Positions 23,245-32,842 of a stretch of DNA of 64,000 bases are shown here, piece by piece (position 1 is the stretch's first letter; every line of letters starts with the position of its first letter). The notes beneath the pieces are model-generated. The model had not been told where the DNA came from. It searched no databases and saw only the letters and a list, made by a program, of their open reading frames with translations. Source of the DNA: Merdimonas sp963929015 (GTDB lineage: Bacteria > Bacillota > Clostridia > Lachnospirales > Lachnospiraceae); contig NZ_CAWVHE010000013.1 in the NCBI RefSeq assembly GCF_963929015.1, forward strand, positions 62,001 through 126,000, read 5' to 3'. A program made the translations under genes and the position numbers.

Positions 23245-24666
23245 TTAAAATTGAAAGTATAAAAACGGGTTGTAACTGTTTCCGATCAGCGCCAGCACAG
23301 AGAGGATCAAAAGGAGAGGCGGCACGATCATTTCTGTGATATTAAAGACAGCAAAGGTCACCGGCGTTCTTGCTCCGTACCGTACAAGGATCTGCCGGAT
23401 CGTCTTTCCGAGCGGCGTACATGCGATCACCGAAAAAAGCAGCAGGAATATATTGCTAAGGAAAACGGTGGTCACATCCATTCCGGAAAATCCGGAAGTA
23501 CCGATGCCAAAAAGACCGATGAGAACGCTGCCAAGTTCTCCGACATTTTCAAATTTAAAGATAACCCAGCCAAAGAAAACGACCAGAAGCGTATACACAT
23601 GCTTCAAAGGCCCCGGGATCTTATCGCCGACCACAAACCGCTCCAGGAGCAGGAAGACCAGATAGTAGATTCCCCAGAAAATATAATTCCAGCTGGCTCC
23701 GTGCCACATACCGGTCAGAAACCAGACCACCGCCATGTTGCGGATGATCTTCCCCTGGGAACAGCGGCTCCCGCCCAACGGAATATAAACATAATCCCGG
23801 AAAAATGTACTTAAAGAGATATGCCATCTTCTCCAGAAATCCTGCACAGATCTGGCAATATAGGGATAATTGAAGTTTTCCAGATAATGGAAGCCCACCA
23901 TGCGTCCCATTCCAATGGCCATATCCGAGTAAGCCGAAAAGTCCAGATAAATCTGCAGCATATAGGCAAACATTCCAAGCCACAGTCCCATGGTAGACTG
24001 AGCGGCCAGCGCATCGCTTCCCGGAAGGATCAAAGAATCCGCGATCTCAGCGCAGGCATTTGCAAGAATTGCCTTTTTTGCAAGCCCGATACAGAATCTA
24101 CGCACACCCATATATATATCCGTCTGATTGACAGTCCGGTGATCGATCTCATCCGCAACTGTCTCATAACGGACGATCGGTCCGGCAATACACTGATGAA
24201 ACAAACTGGAATATAAAAGAAGCTTCCAGTATTTAGGCTGTGCATGGATTTCCTCTCTGTACACATCCACCACATAAGAGAGAAGCTGGAAGGTATAAAA
24301 GGAGATACCAATGGGAAGTACAATATTAGGGATTTCTTTCGGAATACCAAAAAGGGCATGAAAGTTTTCCGCAAAAAACACGGCGTATTTAAAATACCCG
24401 AGAAGGCCAAGAAGAACTACACATTCTCCCAGCATAAACAGTTTTCGCTTCTGTCTGTTTCCGGTATTTTCGATCAGAAGCGCAAAGAACCAGCTGGCAA
24501 ACGTTTCTCCCGCAAGCAGTATCAGATATTTGGGTCCTCCCCAGGCATAGAAAACCAGTGAAAAGGCCAGCAGTACTTTGTTTTTGTATCTGTCGTCCAC
24601 CAAAAGGTAGATCGTCAGATTTAAAGCAAGAAAGACAAATAAAAAAATCAGACTTGAAAATACCAT
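23245..24666 (-). CDS. MBOAT-family O-acyltransferase (AlgI/DltB-like)
   Basis: The 473-aa protein has about ten membrane helices, an AlgI-like N-terminus (VFSSLIFLFVFLALNLTIYL), FWRRWHISLSTFFRDYVYIPLGG (in two parts) and the catalytic-His motif GMWHGASWNYIFWG (about residue 335). It should move acetyl groups across the membrane for the DHHW partner. GAGGGGAG precedes the ATG. It diverges from yqfC. Confidence 0.9.
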   Translation of the reverse strand: MVFSSLIFLFVFLALNLTIYLLVDDRYKNKVLLAFSLVFYAWGGPKYLILLAGETFASWFFALLIENTGNRQKRKLFMLGECVVLLGLLGYFKYAVFFAENFHALFGIPKEIPNIVLPIGISFYTFQLLSYVVDVYREEIHAQPKYWKLLLYSSLFHQCIAGPIVRYETVADEIDHRTVNQTDIYMGVRRFCIGLAKKAILANACAEIADSLILPGSDALAAQSTMGLWLGMFAYMLQIYLDFSAYSDMAIGMGRMVGFHYLENFNYPYIARSVQDFWRRWHISLSTFFRDYVYIPLGGSRCSQGKIIRNMAVVWFLTGMWHGASWNYIFWGIYYLVFLLLERFVVGDKIPGPLKHVYTLLVVFFGWVIFKFENVGELGSVLIGLFGIGTSGFSGMDVTTVFLSNIFLLLFSVIACTPLGKTIRQILVRYGARTPVTFAVFNITEMIVPPLLLILSVLALIGNSYNPFLYFQF

Positions 24667-24824
24667 AATTTCTCCCCTCTATATCCTTGTAAAGCAATGA
24701 TTTCTCACATAAATTCTTACAAAATTCCGCAATAACAGACATTACTAGTATACTGTTAAGACCAGGGAAACTCAAGGAAAATATTATTAATAAGTAAAAA
24801 TTATAAAAAGTAAAATCAACAGAC

Positions 24825-24852
24825 ATATTTTTTGTTTTCTCTTACATATGTT
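24825..24852 (+). promoter_or_regulatory. Possible sigma-E sporulation promoter for yqfCD
   Basis: ATA (24825-24827), 17 bp, then CATATGTT (24845-24852) resembles the sigma-E pattern (ATA, 16-18 bp, CATACAnT), with two mismatches in the -10. yqfCD are mother-cell sporulation genes in Bacillus. The match is weak by itself. Confidence 0.35.
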
Positions 24853-24882
24853 TTAATAACATTTGCCGGCGGTATTTACAAA

Positions 24883-25182
24883 ATGATTATGAGACAGAAA
24901 GAAGCAGATCATCGCAACAGTAAAATCGCCGAGTGGGCGGAAATCCCAAAAGACATAACCCCGGGAGTCCCTGTCCTTACCATAACCGGGCATTCCGAAC
25001 TTAGACTGGAAAACTACAGAGGCATCCTGGAGTATACGGATACCCTGATCCGGGTTGTGATCTGCGACGGATTTCTCCATATCGGCGGAGAAAATATACA
25101 GATTCGCTCCTATGGTGAATATGAAATGACCGTTTTCGGGAAAATAACCTCTGTTCTCTATCTGCGCCGGGAGGATATATAA
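24883..25182 (+). CDS. yqfC: Sporulation protein YqfC
   Basis: The 99-aa protein contains the YqfC pattern: VPVLTITGHSELRLENYRGI then LEYTDTLIRVVICDGFLHIGG. B. subtilis YqfC is of the same size and precedes yqfD. Its precise role is unknown. ATG 24883 or 24889 could start; the frame opens earlier but no ribosome site supports it. The gene ends 2 bp before yqfD. Confidence 0.82.
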   Translation: MIMRQKEADHRNSKIAEWAEIPKDITPGVPVLTITGHSELRLENYRGILEYTDTLIRVVICDGFLHIGGENIQIRSYGEYEMTVFGKITSVLYLRREDI

Positions 25183-25184
25183 AA

Positions 25185-26459
25185 ATGGCCGGCCGTTTTC
25201 AGCAGTACCTCTTTGGATATGTAAGGATCCGGATATCCGGCCCTTTCACAGAGCATTTTCTAAACAACTGCGTACGCCGGGGGATCCGTCTGTGGGATCT
25301 TTGTCCGGTCCGGGCAGGAGAATATGAACTCTGTCTTTTTGTCAGAGATTTTTTGAAAATCCGAAAGCTCGTCCGAAAAACAGGAACCAAAGTAACTGTG
25401 ACACACCGGGCGGGCCTTCCCTTTTTCCGGTCCAGATACCGCAAAAGGAGAGGGCTGATCCTTGGCTTTTTTCTCTGCATTTTCCTGCTTCATCTTCTTT
25501 CCGGACGCATCTGGAGCATTGAATTTAGCGGAAATCAAACCTGTACTGACGAAGCGCTTTTAAAATACCTGGGGGAAAACAATATTTCCTGCGGCATGAA
25601 AAAAACACAGATCAACTGTTCCCGGATCGCATCCGAAATCAGAAAGACTTACGATGAGATCCTGTGGGCGTCTGTTTCCATAGACGGATCCCGCTTAAGG
25701 ATACAGATCAAAGAAAATGAATACAGGGCAGATGCCGGCAAAGAGACAGACGACGATCCCTCTTCGGCTTCCTGGAAAGGCTTTGATCTTGTGGCCGATC
25801 TGGACGGAATAATCCGGGAGATCGTGACACTGGAAGGCGTCCCCCTGGTGGAAGCGGGAGATTCGGTAAAAAAGGGAGAAATCCTGGTGTCCGGCCAGGT
25901 GCCGATCCTGAACGATGCAAAAGAAGTAACCGGATATCAGTTTCGAAGAGCCGATGCCAGGATCACAGCCGAAGCACAGATTGTTTATCATGACACGGCA
26001 GCCATGTCTTCCGTTGAGAAAACCTATGATTCTGTGCAAAAAAGAGAAAATTTTCTCCAGGTGGGATCCTTTCGTTTTTCTTTTGGAGGAATTCAAAACA
26101 ACTATAAAAACTGGACCTTTTGGGGTTATGAGAGACATCTTTCCATCGGGAGCCTGGACCTTCCGGTCTCTTACGGCTGTCGTCTTGCAAGCCCTTATAC
26201 TCCCCGCCGTAAAACACTGGGCCTGCAGGCTGTGCAAAAGATCTTAAGCGCCTCGTTTTCACGCTATAAAGAGGATTTGGAGAAAAAAGGGGTAGAAATT
26301 ATTGAGAATAATGTTAAAATATACACAGAGTCTCAGGAGGCGGCTGCCTCAGGAAAGCTTAAAGTCCTCACACCGATCGGCGTCTCAAAGCCTGCGAAAG
26401 CTCCGGCATCATCGGAAGAGGAAAAGGAGAAGAATACATGGGATTTACAGAAACAGTAA
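25185..26459 (+). CDS. yqfD: Sporulation protein YqfD
   Basis: The 424-aa protein starts GYVRIRISGPFTEHFLNNC and has one membrane segment (GLILGFFLCIFLLHLLSGRIW, about residue 90) followed by a large extracytoplasmic domain (GNQTCTDEALLKYL; ENEYRADAG). It is needed for sporulation in Bacillus, in the mother-cell compartment. The C-terminus overlaps phoH by 22 bp. Confidence 0.9.
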   Translation: MAGRFQQYLFGYVRIRISGPFTEHFLNNCVRRGIRLWDLCPVRAGEYELCLFVRDFLKIRKLVRKTGTKVTVTHRAGLPFFRSRYRKRRGLILGFFLCIFLLHLLSGRIWSIEFSGNQTCTDEALLKYLGENNISCGMKKTQINCSRIASEIRKTYDEILWASVSIDGSRLRIQIKENEYRADAGKETDDDPSSASWKGFDLVADLDGIIREIVTLEGVPLVEAGDSVKKGEILVSGQVPILNDAKEVTGYQFRRADARITAEAQIVYHDTAAMSSVEKTYDSVQKRENFLQVGSFRFSFGGIQNNYKNWTFWGYERHLSIGSLDLPVSYGCRLASPYTPRRKTLGLQAVQKILSASFSRYKEDLEKKGVEIIENNVKIYTESQEAAASGKLKVLTPIGVSKPAKAPASSEEEKEKNTWDLQKQ

Positions 26460-27448
26460 TCGAAATACCTGCCGAACACCAGCGTAATGTATTCGGCCAG
26501 TTTGATGTTTATGCAAAGAAGCTGGAAAGAGCCTTTCGCGTCACCCTGATCGCCAGAGAAGAACATGTAAAGATCATGGGAGATGCGGCCCTTGCGGAAA
26601 AAGCAAAAAAGGTGCTCCTGCAGCTTACAGAACTCTCAAAACGGGGAAACACGATCCAGGAACAGAATGTGGATTATGCGATCTCTCTTACCATGGATGA
26701 CAGTGAAGACAATGTTCTGGAGATAGATAAGGATATTATCTGTCATACGCTTCAGGGAAAGCCGATCAAACCAAAAACCATCAATCAAAAAAAATATGTG
26801 GACGCCATCCGCCGGCAGATGATCGTGTTCGGTCTTGGACCTGCCGGTACCGGCAAGACTTATCTTGCCATGGCTATGGCGATCACGGCATTTAAAAACA
26901 ACGAAGTCGGACGCATCATCCTGACCCGGCCGGCCATTGAAGCAGGAGAGAAGCTGGGCTTCCTGCCCGGCGATCTGCAAAGTAAGATCGATCCATATTT
27001 ACGACCACTCTACGATGCGCTTTACCAGATCATGGGCGCGGAAAGCTTTCTGAAAAATTCTGAAAAAGGATTGATCGAGGTGGCTCCGCTGGCATATATG
27101 CGCGGACGAACGCTGGACAATGCGTTTATCATCCTGGATGAAGCCCAGAACACAACGCCCGCACAGATGAAAATGTTCCTGACCCGGATCGGATTTGGCT
27201 CCAAGGTCGTTGTGACCGGCGACGCCACCCAGAAAGACCTGCCCCAGGGACAGATCTCCGGACTTGACGTAGCTGTATCTGTTGTAAAAAATATCGATGA
27301 CATCAGCATCTGTAATCTGACCAGTAAAGATGTTGTACGACATCCCCTGGTGCAGCAGATCGTTAAGGCATACGAAGAATATGAGAGCCGGGAAAGCCGG
27401 GGACGGGGCGGACGGAAAACTTCCAGAGAAAAAAGGAGACGCTCATGA
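26438..27448 (+). CDS. phoH: PhoH-like ATPase (PhoL)
   Basis: The 336-aa protein has the PhoH P-loop FGLGPAGTGKTYLAMAMAI (about residue 130), Walker B AFIILDEAQNTT and VTGDATQKDLP. An N-terminal KH-like part precedes it. PhoH-like proteins are linked to RNA metabolism and pair with YbeY; the ybeY start overlaps its stop by 4 bp. The start codon follows GGAAAAGGAG inside yqfD. Confidence 0.92.
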   Translation: MGFTETVIEIPAEHQRNVFGQFDVYAKKLERAFRVTLIAREEHVKIMGDAALAEKAKKVLLQLTELSKRGNTIQEQNVDYAISLTMDDSEDNVLEIDKDIICHTLQGKPIKPKTINQKKYVDAIRRQMIVFGLGPAGTGKTYLAMAMAITAFKNNEVGRIILTRPAIEAGEKLGFLPGDLQSKIDPYLRPLYDALYQIMGAESFLKNSEKGLIEVAPLAYMRGRTLDNAFIILDEAQNTTPAQMKMFLTRIGFGSKVVVTGDATQKDLPQGQISGLDVAVSVVKNIDDISICNLTSKDVVRHPLVQQIVKAYEEYESRESRGRGGRKTSREKRRRS

Positions 27449-27939
27449 CCATTTATTTTGATGAAGAAGGAGCGGTGAAACTGCCGCTCTCCTGTGAAGA
27501 AACTGCAGAGTTTGCCGCCAGGACCGCGCTGGATGTGCTGATGTGCCCCTATGAAGCGCAAATTAATCTACTGCTGACTACCAATGAAGAAATCCGCAGG
27601 ATGAACAAAGAATTTCGGCAGATAGACCGGGAAACTGACGTTTTGTCTTTTCCAATGATCGACTTTCCTTCGCCCGGGGATTTTAGCCGTCTGGAGGAAA
27701 TGGAAGACTGTTTTGATCCGGAAACAGGCGAGCTGATGCTGGGCGATATTGTGATATCCAAAGATAAAGTATTGGAACAGGCCAAAGATTACGGTCATTC
27801 CATTTTACGAGAATTTTCTTTTTTAATCGTGCATTCTGTGTTACACTTAACAGGGTATGACCATATGAAAGAAGATGAACGCGCCTGCATGGAAGATCTC
27901 CAGCGGATGATCATGGAAAAAGCAGGCATCCCTCGCTGA
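27445..27939 (+). CDS. ybeY: rRNA maturation endoribonuclease YbeY
   Basis: The 164-aa metalloprotein has the zinc triad HSVLHLTGYDH (about residues 129-139) and the core DVLSFPM. It acts in 16S rRNA 3'-end processing and ribosome quality control. Coupled to phoH by a 4-bp overlap. The common neighbours yqfF and era are missing from this cluster; a flippase gene follows. Confidence 0.93.
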   Translation: MTIYFDEEGAVKLPLSCEETAEFAARTALDVLMCPYEAQINLLLTTNEEIRRMNKEFRQIDRETDVLSFPMIDFPSPGDFSRLEEMEDCFDPETGELMLGDIVISKDKVLEQAKDYGHSILREFSFLIVHSVLHLTGYDHMKEDERACMEDLQRMIMEKAGIPR

Positions 27940-27975
27940 CCGAAGGCAAATAACAAAAGATAGTTGGAGTAATAT

Positions 27976-29634
27976 ATGGGAGCAAAACAAAAAGAAAAAA
28001 ATTTCATGGTTCAGGGTTCCATTCTTGCCATCGCCGGTGTGATCACAAAGATCATCGGCGCTGTCTATCGTATTCCTCTGATGAATATTGTAGGCGATGA
28101 AGGAATGGGCTATTATAGTGTCGCTTTTTCTATTTATACCGTAGCTCTCACCCTGACTTCCTACAGCCTTCCGCTGGCAGTTTCCAAACTGGTCTCTGCC
28201 AGGATTGCCGTGGGCCAGTACCGGAATGCCTATAAAGTGCTCAAAGGCGCTTTTGCCTTTGCGTTGCTGTCCGGTGGACTGGTTGCGCTTATTATTTTCT
28301 TTGGCGCCGAATTTATTGCGTCAGATATTATGTCAATGGATATGAGCGTCTATGCGCTTAGAATACTTGCGCCCTGTATTCTGGTAGTCGCGCTTCTGGG
28401 TGTTCTTAGAGGTTTTTTCCAGGGAAACGGATCCATGGTGCCGACGGCTGTTTCCCAGATTCTGGAGCAGATTGTCAATGCAGTTGCCTCTGTTGCCGGA
28501 GCATACCTTTTGCTCCAGGTTGGTCTTGATCTTGCAAAAAGCAGCAAAAACCAGTCTTTTGGTCCTGCATACGCAGCTGCAGGAGGAACTGTGGGAACCA
28601 TTGCCGGCGCTTTCTTTGCCCTGCTTTTTATCGCCCTGCTTGCCTGGGCATATCTTAAAGTATTCCGGCGAAAAATGCGAAGAGATAAAAGCCGCAGAAA
28701 AGAAAGTTACCAGCAGGTTTACAAAGTTTTGTTTATTACCATTGTACCGGTCATCTTAAGTGCGACGGTTTCCAACATCAGCGATTTTGTAGACAATGCT
28801 CTGTTTAGTAATATTATGGCGGCACAGGGATATAAAAAGACAGAATATGCAAGCCTGCTTGGCATTTTAAGCGGCCAGTATGCCACCATGATCAATGTAC
28901 CTCTTTCCGTCGCGACAGCTCTTGGCGCTTCTCTGATCCCCAGTCTTGTCGCTACCGTGCAGACGGGCAGCCGCAAGCAGATCCATCAGAAGATCACTTC
29001 CGTGGTCCGCTTTAACATGTGTATTGCAATCCCCTGTGCAGTAGGTTTTCTGGTGCTTGCAAGACCAATCCTGGATCTTTTATTCTTTACGCAGGACAAC
29101 GGAACAGCCGCGCGCATGCTTCAGATCGGAGCCATATCTGTGGTCTTTTTCTGTCTCTCCACTGTGACAACCTCGGTACTTCAGGGTCTGGACGACATGA
29201 TCTCGCCGGTGAAGAACTCGGCCATCGCACTGGGAATCCATGTCGTTTCCCTTTTGCTTATGATGGTAGTCTTTGAGTGGAATATTTATGCAGTTGTATT
29301 GAGTAAGATCGTCTTTTCCGGAGCGCTTTGCATTCTGAATGCACACACCCTCCGGGGACGGATCAGTTATATCCAGGAACAGAAACTGACCTTTATGATC
29401 CCGACCGCGGCCTCCGCTGTCATGGGCGTTGTCACCTTGGTGGTACATCTGTTATTTGAACTCTTTGCAGGAGAACATGTGGCAACCATAATTGCCATCC
29501 CTGCGGCTGTATTTGCGTATGCAGCGGCTCTGGTCCTGTTTGGCGGAGTGACAAAAGAAGAAGTCCTGGATATGCCAAAGGGCGCGACCCTGGTAAACAT
29601 CTGCCAGAAACTACACCTGTTCAGAGGAGAGTAA
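27976..29634 (+). CDS. SpoVB/MurJ-like polysaccharide flippase
   Basis: The 552-aa protein has about 14 membrane helices of the MOP flippase superfamily: GVITKIIGAVYRIPLMNIVG at the start, FFQGNGSMVPTAVSQILEQ (about residue 145) and VPLSVATALGASLIPSLV (about 310). SpoVB-type members export lipid-linked precursors for spore cortex or wall. Which lipid it carries is not decidable from sequence. It lies 36 bp after ybeY. Confidence 0.85.
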   Translation: MGAKQKEKNFMVQGSILAIAGVITKIIGAVYRIPLMNIVGDEGMGYYSVAFSIYTVALTLTSYSLPLAVSKLVSARIAVGQYRNAYKVLKGAFAFALLSGGLVALIIFFGAEFIASDIMSMDMSVYALRILAPCILVVALLGVLRGFFQGNGSMVPTAVSQILEQIVNAVASVAGAYLLLQVGLDLAKSSKNQSFGPAYAAAGGTVGTIAGAFFALLFIALLAWAYLKVFRRKMRRDKSRRKESYQQVYKVLFITIVPVILSATVSNISDFVDNALFSNIMAAQGYKKTEYASLLGILSGQYATMINVPLSVATALGASLIPSLVATVQTGSRKQIHQKITSVVRFNMCIAIPCAVGFLVLARPILDLLFFTQDNGTAARMLQIGAISVVFFCLSTVTTSVLQGLDDMISPVKNSAIALGIHVVSLLLMMVVFEWNIYAVVLSKIVFSGALCILNAHTLRGRISYIQEQKLTFMIPTAASAVMGVVTLVVHLLFELFAGEHVATIIAIPAAVFAYAAALVLFGGVTKEEVLDMPKGATLVNICQKLHLFRGE

Positions 29635-29641
29635 AGCCATC

Positions 29642-30496
29642 ATGAAACCGACGAAAAAAGTTGCGCTGATCCACGACCTTTGCAGCGTGGGGAAAGCCGC
29701 TCTGACCAATATGATGCCAATCTTAAGCGCAATGGGAATCGAAGCCTGTCCGGTGCCTACCATGCTCCTTTCCACCCACACCGGCGGATATGGTAAACCG
29801 GCCATCGCAAAGATCGATCCCTCCTTTATCCGTGAATGTGCGGATCATTTTATAAGCCAGAAGATTCAGTTTGACGCTATCTTTGTAGGATATCTCGGAC
29901 ATGCAGATATGGTGGACGCCGTGATTTATTTCCTGGAACAGTTCTCCGGAACAAAAATGATCCTGGATCCGATTATGGGAGATAATGGAAATTATTATCA
30001 GAACTTTGATGAATCATACAGCCGGGCTGTCAGAAGGCTGCTGCCTTACGCCGACGTGATCCTTCCAAACCTGACCGAATGTTTTCTTCTGACCGGCCGT
30101 CCCTATCAGATCACCGGCGATCACCGGAACGTACTCGCCCTGTGTAAAGAGCTTATGGCCTATGGCGCCAGGGATATGGTGATCACCAGTGTCCCCAAAG
30201 ATGACTGCAAAAAAGGCATGGTCCTCTATGAAGATCAGGCATTTCTCTATCTTGGAAACGGAGAAAAGTTAAGTGATTACCATGGCACCGGCGATGCGTT
30301 TGACGGAATGTTTCTTGCAAAGCTATTGCAGGGATATACGCTTCTGGAGAGCATCCAGGCTTCTCACGCATTTGTCTGCGCCTGCATCCGCGACAGCGAA
30401 ACCTATTCTTACCCGGAACGGGAAGGGCTTCTGATTGAAAAAAACCTTACGAAAACTTGTATAAATCAAATTAGTTCTGACCAATACTGTACTTAA
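29642..30496 (+). CDS. Pyridoxamine kinase
   Basis: The 284-aa ribokinase-fold enzyme has KKVALIHDLCSVGKAALTNM at its start, MILDPIMGDNGNYY (about residue 110), ILPNLTECFLLTG (about 140) and the catalytic DYHGTGDAFDGMF (about 213). It phosphorylates pyridoxamine/pyridoxal for PLP salvage. It follows the flippase by 7 bp. Confidence 0.87.
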   Translation: MKPTKKVALIHDLCSVGKAALTNMMPILSAMGIEACPVPTMLLSTHTGGYGKPAIAKIDPSFIRECADHFISQKIQFDAIFVGYLGHADMVDAVIYFLEQFSGTKMILDPIMGDNGNYYQNFDESYSRAVRRLLPYADVILPNLTECFLLTGRPYQITGDHRNVLALCKELMAYGARDMVITSVPKDDCKKGMVLYEDQAFLYLGNGEKLSDYHGTGDAFDGMFLAKLLQGYTLLESIQASHAFVCACIRDSETYSYPEREGLLIEKNLTKTCINQISSDQYCT

Positions 30497-30512
30497 AAAA
30501 GGAGTGGATCCT

Positions 30513-30872
30513 GTGAACCGCAAGTATGGTATTGGTTTTTTTACAATTTCAATCCTTCTGATCCTGGCGCTCACCTGCGCGTATCAGCTGACGTATCACA
30601 AGGCAAAAGAAAGGGCCGCCGCTGAACACACCCAGAAAAACGAAGCGGTTGTGACAGAGGGAGCGGCTTCCAAGAAAGAGGAAGAGGGATATTTTCTTTT
30701 TGAAGTCAACGGTTATATTGTTGTCTACTTCAGCGACCGCAAAACGCCCTATGAATATACCGACATCTCCTACGATGAACTTCCGGCGCTGATCCGGGAA
30801 GAGATCCGAAATGGGAAATATATAAAAAACGAACAGGAATTGTACGGATTTCTGGAAAATTACTCCAGCTAG
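30513..30872 (+). CDS. BofC-C-terminal-like small exported protein
   Basis: The 119-aa protein has an N-terminal signal anchor (IGFFTISILLILALTCAYQL) and a C-terminal domain FLFEVNGYIVVYFSDRKTPY followed by DELPALIREEIRNGKYI and ELYGFLENYSS. The last part resembles the C-terminal domain of the sporulation checkpoint protein BofC. GTG 30513 has AAGGAG at 30498-30503; the nearer GTG 30504 is too close to it. Function is not assigned. Confidence 0.6.
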   Translation: MNRKYGIGFFTISILLILALTCAYQLTYHKAKERAAAEHTQKNEAVVTEGAASKKEEEGYFLFEVNGYIVVYFSDRKTPYEYTDISYDELPALIREEIRNGKYIKNEQELYGFLENYSS

Positions 30873-30952
30873 ACAGGAAAACATGGACTTTATCTGCCGG
30901 ATAGTGTAAGATAAAGAACGTGCGAAAAAATGCAAAGAAATGAGGACTTGTC

Positions 30953-31177
30953 ATGGATGAACAAAAGATTGCAAGGATCAATGAATTATATCACAAATCA
31001 AAGGCAGAGGGACTGACTGCGGAGGAAAAGAAAGAACAGCAGATCCTCCGGAGAGAATATGTTGACGCATTTAAGCAAAATCTCCGCAGTCAGCTGAATC
31101 AGATCTCAATCCAGGAGCCGGACGGAAGCATCACGGATCTTGGGAAAAAGTTCGGCGGCCGGAAAGGAGATGCCTGA
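30953..31177 (+). CDS. DUF896 (YnzC-like) small protein
   Basis: The 74-aa helical protein (MDEQKIARINELYHKSKAEG, LTAEEKKEQQILRREYVDAF) is typical of DUF896; in Bacillus the homologues YnzC/YneB are of unknown function, the latter in the SOS operon. Its stop is one base from the next start. Confidence 0.9.
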   Translation: MDEQKIARINELYHKSKAEGLTAEEKKEQQILRREYVDAFKQNLRSQLNQISIQEPDGSITDLGKKFGGRKGDA

Positions 31178-31178
31178 T

Positions 31179-31361
31179 ATGTTGCAGAAACTGCCAAAAG
31201 ATCCGGTTATGCTTCTTAGCGTAGTCAACACCCGTCTTCGGGATCAGTACCCGGATCTTTCTACCCTGTGTGAAGACATGGGAGCCAGTACAGAAGAAGT
31301 GAAAAATACATTGAAAGGAATCGGTTATGAATACGATGAATCTGGACATCAGTTTGTCTGA
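31179..31361 (+). CDS. DUF4250 protein
   Basis: The 60-aa protein contains LPKDPVMLLSVVNTRLRDQY then DLSTLCEDMGASTEEV, a DUF4250 signature seen mainly in Firmicutes. The start 31179 gives 9-bp spacing to GGAAAGGAG; ATG 31170 abuts that site. It overlaps miaB by 35 bp, so expression is coupled to it. Confidence 0.8.
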   Translation: MLQKLPKDPVMLLSVVNTRLRDQYPDLSTLCEDMGASTEEVKNTLKGIGYEYDESGHQFV

Positions 31362-32769
31362 TGAAATTCCCGCCGATGAGACGGGCAGACAATACTATTA
31401 CATAGAAAAAGCACGTCTCTATGTGCAGCAGCTTTCACAAAAACTGGGAAGGCCCCTGACATTCTGCGTTACTACATTCGGATGTCAGATGAACGCGCGG
31501 GATTCCGAAAAACTGCGGGGAATCCTGCTGGAGATCGGCTACCGGGAAGCGCCGGAAGAATCTGCCGACTTTGTGATCTACAACACCTGCACTGTGCGTG
31601 AGAATGCCAACACCAGAGTCTATGGCCGTCTCGGACAGCTCAAACCCCTGAAAAAGAAACATCCGCATATGATGATCGGACTCTGCGGATGTATGATGCA
31701 GGAACCAGAAGTGATCGAAAAATTAAAGAAGAGTTATCCTTTTGTAGACATCATCTTTGGAACCCACAACATTTTTAAATTTGCAGAACTGATCGCAGAA
31801 AGATTTGCCACCGGCAGACCTGTAATCGATATCTGGGAAGGGACCGAACAGATTGTAGAAAATCTTCCGAATCAGAGAAAATATTTCTTCAAGTCCGGCG
31901 TCAATATCATGTTCGGATGCAACAATTTCTGCAGTTACTGTATCGTTCCTTATGTCCGCGGGCGTGAGAGAAGCCGAAGTCCCCAGGCCATCCTGGACGA
32001 GATCCGCCGTCTCGCAGACGATGGGGTTGTGGAGATCATGCTTCTTGGCCAGAATGTCAACTCTTACGGAAAAACACTGGACACTCCTGTGACGTTTGCC
32101 GCCCTTTTAGCTGAAATTGAAAAGATCGACAAAATCAGGAGGATCCGTTTTATGACCTCCCACCCCAAAGACCTTTCTGATGAACTGATCCAGGTCATGA
32201 GCCGGTCCGAAAAGATCTGCAGGCATCTGCATCTTCCGGTCCAGTCCGGAAGCAGCCGGATCCTTCAAAAAATGAACCGGCACTATACCAAAGAACAGTA
32301 TCTTGCTCTTGTAGACAAGATCCGAAAAGCGGTTCCCGGGATCTCCCTGACTACAGATATCATTGTAGGCTTTCCGGGTGAGACAGAAGAAGATTTCCAG
32401 GAAACGCTGGATCTGGTCAGAAAAGTACAGTACGACAGCGCCTTTACGTTTATTTACTCCAGGCGCACCGGCACTCCCGCAGCCGCAATGGAAGATCAGG
32501 TACCGGAAGAAGTCGTAAAAGACCGCTTCCAGCGTCTGCTAAAAGAAGTCCAGGACATCGCGGCAAAGACCTGTTCCGTCCATGAGGGAACTACCAAGGA
32601 AGTCCTGGTGGAATCCTTAAGCGAACACGATCCTTCTATGGTAACCGGAAGACTTAGCAATAATCTTCTGGTCCATTTTCCGGGAAATCCGGATCTGATC
32701 GGGAAACTGATCCCTGTACACTTAACAGAATGCAGAGGATTTTACTATCTTGGAGAACAGGCAGTCTAG
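31327..32769 (+). CDS. miaB: tRNA (N6-isopentenyladenosine37-C2)-methylthiotransferase MiaB
   Basis: The 480-aa radical-SAM enzyme has an N-terminal UPF0004 domain (FCVTTFGCQMNARDSEKL), the radical cluster GCNNFCSYCIVPYVRGRERS (about residue 197) and a C-terminal TRAM domain (TKEVLVESLSEHDPSMVTGR). It adds methylthio groups to i6A37 in tRNA, downstream of MiaA (at 38013). A start at 31336 is also possible. Confidence 0.95.
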   Translation: MNTMNLDISLSDEIPADETGRQYYYIEKARLYVQQLSQKLGRPLTFCVTTFGCQMNARDSEKLRGILLEIGYREAPEESADFVIYNTCTVRENANTRVYGRLGQLKPLKKKHPHMMIGLCGCMMQEPEVIEKLKKSYPFVDIIFGTHNIFKFAELIAERFATGRPVIDIWEGTEQIVENLPNQRKYFFKSGVNIMFGCNNFCSYCIVPYVRGRERSRSPQAILDEIRRLADDGVVEIMLLGQNVNSYGKTLDTPVTFAALLAEIEKIDKIRRIRFMTSHPKDLSDELIQVMSRSEKICRHLHLPVQSGSSRILQKMNRHYTKEQYLALVDKIRKAVPGISLTTDIIVGFPGETEEDFQETLDLVRKVQYDSAFTFIYSRRTGTPAAAMEDQVPEEVVKDRFQRLLKEVQDIAAKTCSVHEGTTKEVLVESLSEHDPSMVTGRLSNNLLVHFPGNPDLIGKLIPVHLTECRGFYYLGEQAV

Positions 32770-32794
32770 CAATATCTGCCATCTATAATTTTTC

Positions 32795-32842
32795 AAAAAA
32801 ACGCTCAAACTATGGTGTATGACGATAGTGGGGGCGTTTTTT
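32795..32842 (+). terminator. Terminator after miaB
   Basis: AAAAAACGCTC...ACTAT pairs imperfectly with ATAGT...GGGCGTTTTTT around an 11-nt loop. It ends directly before the start of the next gene. Confidence 0.6.

Noticed and set aside
27940..27975. Missing yqfF/era near ybeY read as a deletion
   Set aside because: Gene order here varies among Clostridia, so absence from this cluster is not evidence of loss.
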